DNA from: Weeksellaceae bacterium
GTDB lineage: Bacteria; Bacteroidota; Bacteroidia; Flavobacteriales; Weeksellaceae
Direction: 5' to 3'
DNA: 64,000 bases
Assembly (NCBI GenBank): GCA_022013695.1
Contig: JAKLPS010000024.1
Span: 186,001 to 250,000 of the forward strand
Shown: in pieces, positions 1-9,486 of the stretch
Layout: the number at the start of each line of letters is the position of its first letter
How positions within the stretch are numbered: position 1 is the first letter of the stretch
Position numbers and translations under genes: made by a program
The notes under the pieces: generated by a model
Seen by the model: only the letters and a program-made list of their open reading frames with translations
The model's database searches: none
What the model was told of the DNA's origin: nothing

Positions 1-11
1 ATCGAATTAAA

Positions 12-677
12 ATGAAAATCTTAAGCTGGAATATCGAACGATTGAAAATCAATGAAAACGATGAACTGGATTTTATAAAAAATTTAATTTTATCGGAAAA
101 TCCTGATTTGATTTTTTTGACAGAAACCAATTTAACGATAGATTTTGGAACTGAATATTTTAGCTTACATTCAAGAGAATTACCAGATTTTCACGATGGT
201 CAAAAATATGTAGCAAAAGAAAATCGGGTCAGTATTTTTTCAAAATATCCTTTCACTGAAATCATAAAAACTTACGATGAATACACTGCAATTTCTGGAA
301 AAATTGATACTAAATTAGGAGAATTAACTTTGTACGGAAGCATTATCGGAAGTTTTGGTGGACGAGGTTTTTATTTTGAAAATGATCTCGAAAATCAAAA
401 AAATGAAATCAGAAAACTAAAAGGAAACATTTGTTATTCCGGCGATTTCAATGTTGCTTTCTCGGGTTGGAAATATCCAAGCATAAAAGTGATTGATGAA
501 ACTAAATCATTTTTTGAAAATGAAAATTTGGAGATTATAACAAAAGAAAATGCCGATTGCGCAATCCATATTGTAATGAACAACGATTTTCTGAGAAAAA
601 AAACAGTAAAAAGTAAAATGATAAAAATCGACAGAAAGATTTCAGATCACAACGCTGTAATTTGTGAAATAAAATAA
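12..677 (+). CDS. endonuclease/exonuclease/phosphatase (EEP) family protein
   Basis: 221-aa ORF; N-terminal MKILSWNIERL, central FLTETN, GDFNVAFSG and C-terminal SDHNAVICEI match EEP superfamily motifs; ends 5 nt before trpD. Confidence 0.8.
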   Translation: MKILSWNIERLKINENDELDFIKNLILSENPDLIFLTETNLTIDFGTEYFSLHSRELPDFHDGQKYVAKENRVSIFSKYPFTEIIKTYDEYTAISGKIDTKLGELTLYGSIIGSFGGRGFYFENDLENQKNEIRKLKGNICYSGDFNVAFSGWKYPSIKVIDETKSFFENENLEIITKENADCAIHIVMNNDFLRKKTVKSKMIKIDRKISDHNAVICEIK

Positions 678-682
678 AAAAA

Positions 683-1669
683 ATGAAACAAATACTACAA
701 TATCTCTTCAACCACCAGACTTTGACAAGAGCCGAAGCCAAAACGATTTTGACAGAGATTTCACAAAATAAATTCAATGAAAGCGAGGTCACTGCATTCG
801 TAACCGTTTTCTTGATGAGAAGCATTACTCTGGAAGAACTCACAGGTTTCCGAGAAGCATTACTTCAATTAGCAAAACCTATTGATTTGGGAACGAATGA
901 CTTGGTAGACATTGTCGGAACCGGTGGCGATGGAAAAAATACATTCAATATTTCTACTTTGGCGAGTTTCATCGTTGCGGGAACTGGACAAAAAGTGGCG
1001 AAACAAGGAAATTACGGCGCATCATCAATTTCCGGATCGTCTAATGTTTTAGAGGAATTAGGTTACAAATTCAAAGATAATTCTGAAGATTTGAAATCCG
1101 ATCTGGAAAAAGGAAATATTTGTTTCATCCACGCACCACTATTCCATCCCGCTTTGAAGTCTGTCGCACCTTTGAGAAAGCAATTGGGACTTAAAACCTT
1201 TTTCAATATTCTTGGACCGTTGGTAAATCCTGCGAAACCAAAATATTCGATGATCGGCGTTGCAAATCTCGAGATCGCAAGGGTTTATCAATACCTTTTG
1301 CAACAGCAGAAAAGTGAGTTTATGCTCGTTCACGCTTTGGACGGTTATGACGAAATTTCGTTAACTGGAGATACCAAAATATTCAGCAAAACGGGTGAAA
1401 AAATTTATTCAGCAGAAGATTTAAAATTCAAAAATATAGATCCGGAAAGTATTTTTGGAGGCAATACAAAAGAAGAATCAGCGAAGATTTTCATTAATAT
1501 TCTGGAAGGAAAAGGAACTCAGGAACAGAATTCTGTAGTTTTGGCAAACGCTGCGATTGCTCTAGAAAACACTGGGAAATATGGAAATTATGAAGATTGC
1601 CTGGTATTAGCAAAAGACAGTTTGGAAAGTGGAAAAGCTTTACAAAGTCTGAAAAGTATTATTAATTAG
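683..1669 (+). CDS. trpD: anthranilate phosphoribosyltransferase
   Basis: VDIVGTGGDGKNTFNIST and KQGNYGASSISGSSNVLEELG motifs; trp operon context. Confidence 0.96.
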   Translation: MKQILQYLFNHQTLTRAEAKTILTEISQNKFNESEVTAFVTVFLMRSITLEELTGFREALLQLAKPIDLGTNDLVDIVGTGGDGKNTFNISTLASFIVAGTGQKVAKQGNYGASSISGSSNVLEELGYKFKDNSEDLKSDLEKGNICFIHAPLFHPALKSVAPLRKQLGLKTFFNILGPLVNPAKPKYSMIGVANLEIARVYQYLLQQQKSEFMLVHALDGYDEISLTGDTKIFSKTGEKIYSAEDLKFKNIDPESIFGGNTKEESAKIFINILEGKGTQEQNSVVLANAAIALENTGKYGNYEDCLVLAKDSLESGKALQSLKSIIN

Positions 1670-1679
1670 AATTTTTATG

Positions 1680-1742
1680 GCGACAAATTCCGTCTTCCGC
1701 TCCCTCCCGATTTTACATCGGGATCCGCTCAAGCCGGGTCGC
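1680..1742 (+). repeat. structured intergenic element between trpD and trpC
   Basis: Nested inverted repeats: outer GCGAC(1680-1684)/GTCGC(1738-1742), inner TCCCGAT(1705-1711)/ATCGGGA(1717-1723); GC-rich island in AT-rich surroundings. Confidence 0.5.
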
Positions 1743-1775
1743 AGTTTCAGCATCAATTGAAAAGTATGTTATAAA

Positions 1776-2555
1776 ATGACGATTTTAGATAAAATAATAG
1801 AAAGAAAAAAACAAGAAGTTGCAGATTCAAAATCCAAGATTTCTATCGAACAACTAAAAGATTCAGAATTTTTTGGAAGACCAACTTTTTCGTTGAAAGA
1901 AACTTTGAAATCCAAATCAGGAATCATCACCGAATTCAAAAGAAAATCACCGAGCAAAGGAATCATCAATGATAAAGTTTCACCATTGGAAGTCGTTTCT
2001 CAATACGAAAAGTTTGGAGCAAGCGCTGTTTCTATTTTGACAGATAGAGATTTTTTCGGTGGCAGTTTTGAAGATATTTTGAGCGTCAGAAATCACATCA
2101 ACATTCCAATTTTGAGAAAGGATTTTATGATCGATGAATATCAATTTTACGAAGCAAAATCAATCGGAGCCGATGTCATTCTGTTGATTGCATCTTGTCT
2201 TTCTCCAACTCAGGTTTCAGAATTTACAGAATTGGCGCATCAATTGAACCTCGAAGTTTTATTGGAAATTCATTCCGAAGAAGAACTTGTTCATATTAAT
2301 AAAAATGTAGATTTGGTAGGAATTAATAACAGAAATTTGAAGGATTTTAAAGTCGATTTGCAACATTCTGTCAATTTGAAAAACCAACTTCCCAATGATA
2401 TTTTGTCCGTTGCAGAAAGTGGAATCTACAACGAAGAAGATTTCAAATTCCTGAAAGAAAAAGGTTTCGATGGATTTTTGATGGGCGAATATTTTATGAA
2501 AAATGAAAATCCGGGCAAAGCATTCGGAGAATTTATTAGAGAAATTAGATTTTAG
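1776..2555 (+). CDS. trpC: indole-3-glycerol phosphate synthase
   Basis: ITEFKRKSPSKG, ILRKDFMIDEYQ, VGINNRNLKDF motifs. Confidence 0.96.
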   Translation: MTILDKIIERKKQEVADSKSKISIEQLKDSEFFGRPTFSLKETLKSKSGIITEFKRKSPSKGIINDKVSPLEVVSQYEKFGASAVSILTDRDFFGGSFEDILSVRNHINIPILRKDFMIDEYQFYEAKSIGADVILLIASCLSPTQVSEFTELAHQLNLEVLLEIHSEEELVHINKNVDLVGINNRNLKDFKVDLQHSVNLKNQLPNDILSVAESGIYNEEDFKFLKEKGFDGFLMGEYFMKNENPGKAFGEFIREIRF

Positions 2556-2564
2556 AAATTAGAA

Positions 2565-3209
2565 ATGGAAAACGAACTAAAACTCAAAGTCTGCGGATTG
2601 ACAAGAGCGAGTCAAATTCAGGAATTAATTTCTATGAATGTCGATTTTCTGGGCTTTATTTTTTATGAAAAATCACCAAGATTCGTTTTGAATCATTTGA
2701 CTTTAAAACAAATTTCGGAAATCAATCATCGAAGAAAAGTGGGGGTTTTTGTGAATGAAAATATAGAAAGAATTGTTGAAATTTCGGAAAGGTCAGATTT
2801 AAATTTCATCCAATTTCACGGCGACGAAAATGAAGATTTTATTTTGGAATTAACAGAAAAACTAAACCCAAAAATTGGAATTATCAAAGTCATCAGAATC
2901 GGAAATCAAACACTGGAAGAGTTACAAAAAACCATCAACCATCAACCATCAACCATCGACTATCTCCTTTTCGACACCGATTCCCAAGTTTTTGGCGGAA
3001 CAGGGAAAACCTTCGATTGGAATATTCTGAACGAAATCGAAATCCCACTTCCCTATTTTCTAAGCGGCGGAATTTCTTTGGAAAATATCCATCAACTATC
3101 AACCATCAACCATCAACCGAAAGCTCTGGACATCAATTCGAAATTTGAACTTGAACCTGGAAATAAAGATATTGAAAAAATAAAAATATTTAAAAGATTA
3201 ATAAAATGA
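2565..3209 (+). CDS. trpF: phosphoribosylanthranilate isomerase
   Basis: LKVCGLTR start, [46 protein letters not shown]; overlaps trpB by 4 nt (ATGA). Confidence 0.95.
   Translation: MENELKLKVCGLTRASQIQELISMNVDFLGFIFYEKSPRFVLNHLTLKQISEINHRRKVGVFVNENIERIVEISERSDLNFIQFHGDENEDFILELTEKLNPKIGIIKVIRIGNQTLEELQKTINHQPSTIDYLLFDTDSQVFGGTGKTFDWNILNEIEIPLPYFLSGGISLENIHQLSTINHQPKALDINSKFELEPGNKDIEKIKIFKRLIK
2931..2964 (+). repeat. intragenic heptamer tandem repeat (ACCATCA)n inside trpF
   Basis: accatca accatca accatca accatcg actatc read directly; encodes [11 protein letters not shown]. Confidence 0.9.
3088..3120 (+). repeat. second intragenic heptamer tandem repeat inside trpF
   Basis: tccatca actatca accatca accatca accga; encodes [11 protein letters not shown]. 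Confidence 0.9.
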
Positions 3210-4396
3210 CCTATAAAAATCCCGATCATAACGGATATTATGGAGATTTCGGAGGCGCTTTCGTTCCTGAAATGCTCTATCCGAATGTGGAAGAACTTCA
3301 ACAAAATTATATTCAAATCATCGAATCCGAAGAATTCCAAACCGAATTTCAGGATTTGCTTAAGAATTATGTCGGACGCGCTACTCCACTCTATTTTGCT
3401 AAGAATCTGAGCAAAAAATACAAAACGCAAATTTATCTCAAACGCGAAGATTTGAACCACACGGGAGCGCACAAAATCAATAACGCTTTGGGACAAGTTT
3501 TGCTCGCTAAGAAACTAGGAAAAAAGAGAATTATCGCGGAAACCGGAGCCGGCCAGCACGGCGTTGCCACCGCTACCGCTTGCGCTTTGATGAATTTGGA
3601 ATGCATCGTTTATATGGGCGAAATCGACATTGCAAGACAAGCCCCAAATGTAGCCCGAATGAAAATGCTCGGCGCCAAAGTGGTTCCCGCCACTTCAGGT
3701 TCCAAAACCCTGAAAGATGCGGTGAATGAGGCTTTGCGAGATTGGATCAACAATGCTACCACCACGCATTACATCATCGGAAGTGTGGTAGGTCCGCACC
3801 CTTTTCCAGATTTGGTGGCGCGATTTCAAAGTGTGATTTCGGAGGAAATTAAATGGCAATTGAAAGAAAAAATAGGAAGAGAAAATCCTGATTACGTCAT
3901 CGCTTGTGTAGGCGGCGGAAGCAATGCTGCAGGCACTTTTTACCATTTTGTAGATGAACCGAGCGTGAAAATCATCGCTGCCGAAGCGGGTGGTTTTGGC
4001 GTAAATTCTGGGAAATCTGCAGCCACCACTTTTCTGGGAACTACGGGCGTTTTACACGGCAGTAAAAGCATTGTGATGCAAACCAAAGACGGACAAGTGA
4101 TAGAACCCCATTCTATTTCTGCCGGTTTAGATTATCCCGGAATTGGTCCTTTTCACGCCAATTTATTTAAAAACAATCGGGCAGAATTTTTTAGCATTGA
4201 TGATGATGAAGCGCTAAAATCAGCTTTTGAATTGACGAAAATGGAAGGCATTATTCCGGCTTTGGAAAGTGCGCATGCTCTTTCTATTTTGGGCAAAAAG
4301 AAATTCCAAAAAGATGAAGTGGTGGTGATTTGTCTCAGCGGACGTGGCGACAAGGATATGGAAACGTATCTTGCTAAAATGGAAAGGGGAATTTAG
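3206..4396 (+). CDS. trpB: tryptophan synthase beta subunit
   Basis: [40 protein letters not shown] motifs. Confidence 0.98.
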   Translation: MTYKNPDHNGYYGDFGGAFVPEMLYPNVEELQQNYIQIIESEEFQTEFQDLLKNYVGRATPLYFAKNLSKKYKTQIYLKREDLNHTGAHKINNALGQVLLAKKLGKKRIIAETGAGQHGVATATACALMNLECIVYMGEIDIARQAPNVARMKMLGAKVVPATSGSKTLKDAVNEALRDWINNATTTHYIIGSVVGPHPFPDLVARFQSVISEEIKWQLKEKIGRENPDYVIACVGGGSNAAGTFYHFVDEPSVKIIAAEAGGFGVNSGKSAATTFLGTTGVLHGSKSIVMQTKDGQVIEPHSISAGLDYPGIGPFHANLFKNNRAEFFSIDDDEALKSAFELTKMEGIIPALESAHALSILGKKKFQKDEVVVICLSGRGDKDMETYLAKMERGI

Positions 4397-4430
4397 AAAA
4401 CTGAGGATTTTAAAATTAATTAATAAAAAA

Positions 4431-5207
4431 ATGAACCAAAATAACCCCCAAGCTTCAGCATCCGAAATGCAACAAAAAAAACTCAATATCTACTTTACTG
4501 CCGGAATTCCACATTTGGAAGATACTGCAGAGATTATGAAAATCATCCAAAATTCTGGCGCCGATATGATGGAAATAGGGATGCCATATTCTGATCCCGT
4601 GGCCGATGGACCCGTAATCCAAGAAGCACACAATCTGGCTCTGAAAAACGGAATGTCGATTGCCAAACTTTTTTCTCAACTGAAATCGGTAAAAAATGAA
4701 ATCAAAATCCCGGTGATTTTGATGGGATACATCAATCCCGTTTTGATTTTTGGTTTTGAAAAATTCTGCGAAGAATGTGCTCTCTCGGGAGTTTCGGGAT
4801 TGATTATTCCCGACCTTCCTCCCATAGAATTTGAGAAGAATTACCGATCTATTTTGAAAAAATACGGTTTAAATTTTACTTTTTTGGTTACACCCGAAAC
4901 TTCGGAAGAGCGCATTCAGTATTTAGATTCTTTGAGTTCGGGATTTTTGTACGCCGTTTCTAGCTCATCAACCACCGGAACCGAAAAAAAGGAAGTAAAA
5001 AACGAAGACTATCTGGATAGATTAGCCTCCTTGAATCTAAAAAATCCTGTATTCATCGGGTTTGGCATTAAGACCAAATCTGATTTCGAACAAGTGACCG
5101 AAAAAGCAGCTGGCGGAATTATTGGAACTGCTTTTGTGAAAATTCTTTTGGAAAATAAAGATTGGAATAGCAAAGGAAAAGCCTTTATCGAAGGAATTAA
5201 AAACTAA
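4431..5207 (+). CDS. trpA: tryptophan synthase alpha subunit
   Basis: Track ORF opens at 4344 inside trpB; ATG at 4431 gives MNQNNPQ...KLNIYFTAGIP with EIGMPYSDPVADGPVIQ. Confidence 0.95.
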   Translation: MNQNNPQASASEMQQKKLNIYFTAGIPHLEDTAEIMKIIQNSGADMMEIGMPYSDPVADGPVIQEAHNLALKNGMSIAKLFSQLKSVKNEIKIPVILMGYINPVLIFGFEKFCEECALSGVSGLIIPDLPPIEFEKNYRSILKKYGLNFTFLVTPETSEERIQYLDSLSSGFLYAVSSSSTTGTEKKEVKNEDYLDRLASLNLKNPVFIGFGIKTKSDFEQVTEKAAGGIIGTAFVKILLENKDWNSKGKAFIEGIKN

Positions 5208-5210
5208 AAA

Positions 5211-5239
5211 AAAGAGTTTCAGGTGGTCTGAAACTCTTT
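5211..5239. terminator. bidirectional rho-independent terminator (trpA / holin-family gene)
   Basis: AAAGAGTTTCAG-gtggt-CTGAAACTCTTT perfect 12-bp stem between convergent genes. Confidence 0.85.
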
Positions 5240-5245
5240 TGATTT

Positions 5246-5590
5246 TTACTCATCACTTTCAAAAATAGTCGAAAAAGCCGATGTGACCAATGATAGCAAA
5301 ATACTGAACAACAGTGCCCACCAGAAGTTGGCCACCGTCAAACTATCCATCAACGAATCTGCCAATAGAATGATGACGGCGTTGATTACCAATGAAAATA
5401 ATCCCAAGGTGAGGATGGTAATCGGCAAAGACAAAATCGAAAGTATCGGTCTTACAAAAACGTTCAGGATTCCCAAAACGAAGGCGAAAATAATCGTGGA
5501 CCAAAAGTCGTCGAAGTGAACGCCCGAAAGAATTTTGCTTAGCAAAAATGCTGAAACCGCTGTAATCAGCAAGCGGATAATGAAGTTCAT
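5246..5590 (-). CDS. phage holin family-type small membrane protein
   Basis: 114 aa, four hydrophobic segments; FAFVLGILNVFVRPILSILSLPITILTLGLFSLVINA typical of this family. Confidence 0.75.
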   Translation of the reverse strand: MNFIIRLLITAVSAFLLSKILSGVHFDDFWSTIIFAFVLGILNVFVRPILSILSLPITILTLGLFSLVINAVIILLADSLMDSLTVANFWWALLFSILLSLVTSAFSTIFESDE

Positions 5591-5664
5591 AGTTTTATTG
5601 TTTTATGGGTTCTATCTTTCTGTTCAAAAACCAGACCTAACTGGCGTGCTCTGATACTCTTACT

Positions 5665-6288
5665 CTAATATTTGGATTTCTGATAAACTTTCACCTCTTT
5701 GTATCGCCAATCCTTTTCGCTTTGCTGCTTATCGGATATTAAAATACCGAATAAATGATCGATCTCGTGCTGCAAAATCACCGCTGAGAAACCTTCTACC
5801 ATCTCGTCGTGCTTCTTATTTTCCAAGTCATCGTATCGCACTCGTATGCTGTGACTTCTGTAGAAATCGCCTCTAAAATTCTCAATCGAAAGATCGCCTT
5901 CCGGACCTTTGTCTAAAAGCTCAGACCGCCAAACGATTTCCGGATTGATGAAATATTCCACAGGCGTATTGGGTTTATCAAACCTCTGAACCAAAACCAA
6001 ACGGCGATTGATCCCGACCTGTGGTGCGGCGATGCCAACGCCACCGTCTGTTGCAGCAAGCGCCAGCCTCATTCTCTCAATCAGGATGGGCAGATTTTTA
6101 TCTTTGGGCGAAATCTCTATCGATTGAGACAGCAAAACTTTGTGCTGATCCTCATTGTTGGTTTGGTAGATCGGCAAAGGCGTTTGGGCATCGCCGGAAA
6201 GAATCAGTTCTTTTTCTTGCTGCGAAAACTTTTGTGAGAATCCGAAACAACTTATAGACAGTAAAAGGAAGACCATAAAATTCCGCAT
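5665..6288 (-). CDS. peptide deformylase family protein, predicted exported, variant motif II
   Basis: Signal peptide MRNFMVFLLLSISCFGFSQ; motif I GVGIAAPQVG; motif III QHEIDHLFG; motif II EGDLS instead of EGCLS. Confidence 0.9.
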   Translation of the reverse strand: MRNFMVFLLLSISCFGFSQKFSQQEKELILSGDAQTPLPIYQTNNEDQHKVLLSQSIEISPKDKNLPILIERMRLALAATDGGVGIAAPQVGINRRLVLVQRFDKPNTPVEYFINPEIVWRSELLDKGPEGDLSIENFRGDFYRSHSIRVRYDDLENKKHDEMVEGFSAVILQHEIDHLFGILISDKQQSEKDWRYKEVKVYQKSKY

Positions 6289-6752
6289 CGACTATTTTCT
6301 TTCAAAGATAAGGATTTTGGAAATGACACAAAAAGTTCTTCTACTGAGACGCGGTTTCACAAAGCAAAATTTGGTGTAAGAAAAGCGTTTTTCATTTATT
6401 TCGAGATGTAAACCCCCCAACGAAAAGTCTTTCTCCAAACCAAATGAGCGCTCGATACCGAACATTGGAGCAAACTGCAAGATTATTTATGCAAAAGCTT
6501 CGGCAAGCGCTGAAATCATAGGAAAATCACCTCTTACAAGCACGATTTTCAATAATCTAAAAAAACGAATAGTCACTTTAGGAAATATTCACCAAAAATC
6601 TGATATTTAGTTAAGTTGTGACCTCTACAAGTTTGTTCAAACAAAGTTCAATAAACTTTATCTATCATCAGTAGTAGTCGGCGTTACAAAGAATTTCACC
6701 AACTATTTTTGACTATTAAACCTCTATTATATAATTCTGAATACAGTCTCCA

Positions 6753-7850
6753 CTACATCGATTCCTCCATCACGGCTCTTATGCTTGTTGCATTGCTTTT
6801 CAAAAGCTGGTAGTGCATATTCAAAGCTTTGAAAAGGGAATATTGCTTGTAATGAAAGTGGTTTTCTATGGCAAAAAGCCGGATTTCCTCGGTAATCTCG
6901 GGATAATATTCATAACTGAAATTGGGAAATAGGTGGTGAGCCACGTGATAGTTGAAATTCCCCAAAATATGGCGTATAAAAAGATTATGATTCGTAAGAT
7001 CATTGGTAACCTCAAACTGATGACGGAGCCAGCTGTACGGGAGATTTCCGCTTTGGTCGATTTCCGGAAACTCATTATCTTGGATGGCGTGCAGAGGCAA
7101 GAGCACAAACAGGGCAAAACTGCTGGCCGCCAACATCTGCAACAACCAGGAAAAAATGGCGAGCCGCCAAGATGCGCCTATCATGAAGATCGGGATGAAG
7201 ATCTGATAGAAGAAGTAGAAAATCTTGTATAGCAACATTCGCAGTTTTTCTATAAAAGGTATTTTGGTCTGTGTTTTTTGGATGATCCGATTTTCATCAA
7301 AGAAATCGCGGAAATCGCGGATAAACATCCAATTGAATAAGTAAAGCGGATAGGCCAGAAAAAAGAATCGGTGCTGATACTTTTGCAAACCTTTCGCTTG
7401 GCTGTGAGGATAGACCAGGATGGGTCCGCTTTGCTCAATATCTGTATCCCAGCCGTCAACGTTTGGAAAAGAATGGTGGCTAAGAATGTGCCTGCGTTCC
7501 CAAATATAGCTGTTGGCACCCAAGAGGTCGAAGAGTTTCAGGAACCATCTGTTATATTTTTTTGATTTATAGATATTGTTGTGCGCGGCCTCGTGAATGA
7601 GATTGAGGTAGATGAGCACAACGTCGATTCCCATAAACAGGTAGCATGCGATATAAACTAGGGGATTTTTGCTGTTGCTAATGGCTACCAAATAGGCGGC
7701 AAAATACAGCAGTGGGAAAAGAAATGCTTTGAGCCGGACGGTTCTATCCCTGCTTTGACTGATTGACTTTACTCTTGCGTGTACCCTTTGTCTCAACGCA
7801 TTAAAAAGTTCTGTCTCGTGTTGGTTTTTGTGATATAAAGGTTTGTTCAT
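6753..7850 (-). CDS. membrane fatty acid desaturase
   Basis: His-box motifs HEAAHNN, HILSHHSFPN, YHVAHHLFPN; multiple TM segments. Confidence 0.88.
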   Translation of the reverse strand: MNKPLYHKNQHETELFNALRQRVHARVKSISQSRDRTVRLKAFLFPLLYFAAYLVAISNSKNPLVYIACYLFMGIDVVLIYLNLIHEAAHNNIYKSKKYNRWFLKLFDLLGANSYIWERRHILSHHSFPNVDGWDTDIEQSGPILVYPHSQAKGLQKYQHRFFFLAYPLYLFNWMFIRDFRDFFDENRIIQKTQTKIPFIEKLRMLLYKIFYFFYQIFIPIFMIGASWRLAIFSWLLQMLAASSFALFVLLPLHAIQDNEFPEIDQSGNLPYSWLRHQFEVTNDLTNHNLFIRHILGNFNYHVAHHLFPNFSYEYYPEITEEIRLFAIENHFHYKQYSLFKALNMHYQLLKSNATSIRAVMEESM

Positions 7851-8014
7851 AATGCCAGAATCGCTTTTATTGTCTTAATAGATGCCTAAAACTGGAGGTT
7901 TCAAGAAGCTTGCTTTCTCAGAAGTCTGTTCTTGCTTATCAGTGTTTATGAGTGGTTTTTCTGTAATTTACGCTTAGTGCGATTTTTTTAAAGTTTAATC
8001 CTAGCCTTGTTCTG

Positions 8015-8869
8015 TTACATTTTGGTATTGTAAATAAGCAGAGCTGTTTTTGAACTTTGCAGCAAACGATTGCTATGATTGAGTTTGAATATTCTTTGAA
8101 AATACGAAAGATGACGGTGGATGATGCATAGAACATCTGTTCGATTGTTTTGTATATAGTTTTCTAAGCCTTTTTCGACAGTGGGACTGACTACGATATC
8201 GAGGGTGAGCTGATCATTTCCCATATTCTGCAGCCAAATCTTCTTTTTACTTTGTGCTTGTATGGCCATTTTCTCAGATTCGACCACGGTGACACAATTA
8301 AATTTGAAATTATATTTAAGAGATTTGGCGGACAAGTTTTGAATAATTGGATATTCCTTATCGGTCATCATCACGGCAAGGGTAAAGCTACTGATGGCAA
8401 AAAAGACCGCTTTGTGGGGTACGGCTAAAAACGGAATGTCTATCTGATTGATAAGTTTTCCGGTGTTGGAACCAAACAATTTCTTGTCAATCGTATTCGC
8501 GCCGGAGCTTCCCATCACCACTACATCTATTGATTTTTCGTAGATGTAGTCAGAAACTGTTTCGGTAAAAATACCTTTCTCGAAATGAAATTCGACAGGA
8601 ACTTGCAATTTATTATTTTGCTCGGCGATTTTCTCGAGTTTGCTTGCTTCGGTTTTGAATCTTCCCCACTCTTCATCTTCCAAATTTTCGTTAAAAACTT
8701 TTGCAAATGGATGAACAGTTTGCAGTTCGTCTGGATCTTTGGTTTCCACAATCGGAACGATGTGAAGAATATGGAGTTCCGCCTCCATCTTTTCTGCGAG
8801 CGACAGTGCATAGATGAAAGCATTCTCTGCTACATCAGAAAAATCTGTCAGGAATAATATATTTTTCAT
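8015..8869 (-). CDS. universal stress protein (two UspA-type domains)
   Basis: MKNILFLTDFSDVAENAFIYALSLAEKMEAELHILHIVP; GSSGANTIDKKLFGSNTGKLI. Confidence 0.85.
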   Translation of the reverse strand: MKNILFLTDFSDVAENAFIYALSLAEKMEAELHILHIVPIVETKDPDELQTVHPFAKVFNENLEDEEWGRFKTEASKLEKIAEQNNKLQVPVEFHFEKGIFTETVSDYIYEKSIDVVVMGSSGANTIDKKLFGSNTGKLINQIDIPFLAVPHKAVFFAISSFTLAVMMTDKEYPIIQNLSAKSLKYNFKFNCVTVVESEKMAIQAQSKKKIWLQNMGNDQLTLDIVVSPTVEKGLENYIQNNRTDVLCIIHRHLSYFQRIFKLNHSNRLLQSSKTALLIYNTKM

Positions 8870-8896
8870 TTGAAACTTTATAAATGATGTTTCTTT

Positions 8897-9484
8897 TCAA
8901 AGTTTAGGATCTTGGGTGATGCCCAATCCGACCACAAAGGTGTCAGAGGCCTTATTTTTTTCTTCGTAGGTTGCCGAAAGTTCAAGTTCCCAGTCGTGCG
9001 GAATCTCTACCATATACTCTGTCCCAACAAGAAACATAGAAAAATCTTTTTCTTTGCTGAACTCTTTACCAATGCCCGCCAGCAATGCGAAAGAATGTAA
9101 AGGTTTATATGTTGCTACCGCATTTACAGAGATTGGATATTCTCTCTCGATCAAACTATTTTCCTCTTCGCCGTTGTGTTCCTCAATAATAAAGCTTTCG
9201 AAAATCATATCGGAGTGCAAACCAATCGCCAGATTGTTGAAGATCCAGTAATTGACGTTGATACCTAAAGCTGCAGCTGAACTAATGTCGTTTCTATTAG
9301 TATCAACGTTGTGTTTGATAAAGGCGTGACCCATTATGGCAGAAAGGCCAAATTTTCCTTTTGAAGAAACAGGCGCTTCTGTGTCCTGAGCTTTGCAGAG
9401 ATTGATACTTAATGTTGAAATTAACAAAAAGATTAAGATTGATCTCTTGTTCATTATCAATAGATTAATTATCATCATATTCAT
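8897..9484 (-). CDS. predicted outer-membrane/secreted protein
   Basis: Signal peptide (MNKRSILIFLLISTLSINLCKAQ) and alternating amphipathic strands; likely start is an internal Met. Confidence 0.55.
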   Translation of the reverse strand: MNMMIINLLIMNKRSILIFLLISTLSINLCKAQDTEAPVSSKGKFGLSAIMGHAFIKHNVDTNRNDISSAAALGINVNYWIFNNLAIGLHSDMIFESFIIEEHNGEEENSLIEREYPISVNAVATYKPLHSFALLAGIGKEFSKEKDFSMFLVGTEYMVEIPHDWELELSATYEEKNKASDTFVVGLGITQDPKL

Positions 9485-9486
9485 TT

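Noticed and set aside
5246-5590. Prophage signal from a holin-family protein
   Set aside because: No phage structural, lysis or integrase genes nearby; this family is common as a chromosomal membrane protein in Bacteroidota.
6292-6480. 62-aa minus-strand ORF downstream-adjacent to the desaturase region
   Set aside because: MQFAPMFGIERSFGL... could be an OMP remnant, but it is too short and uncertain to call.
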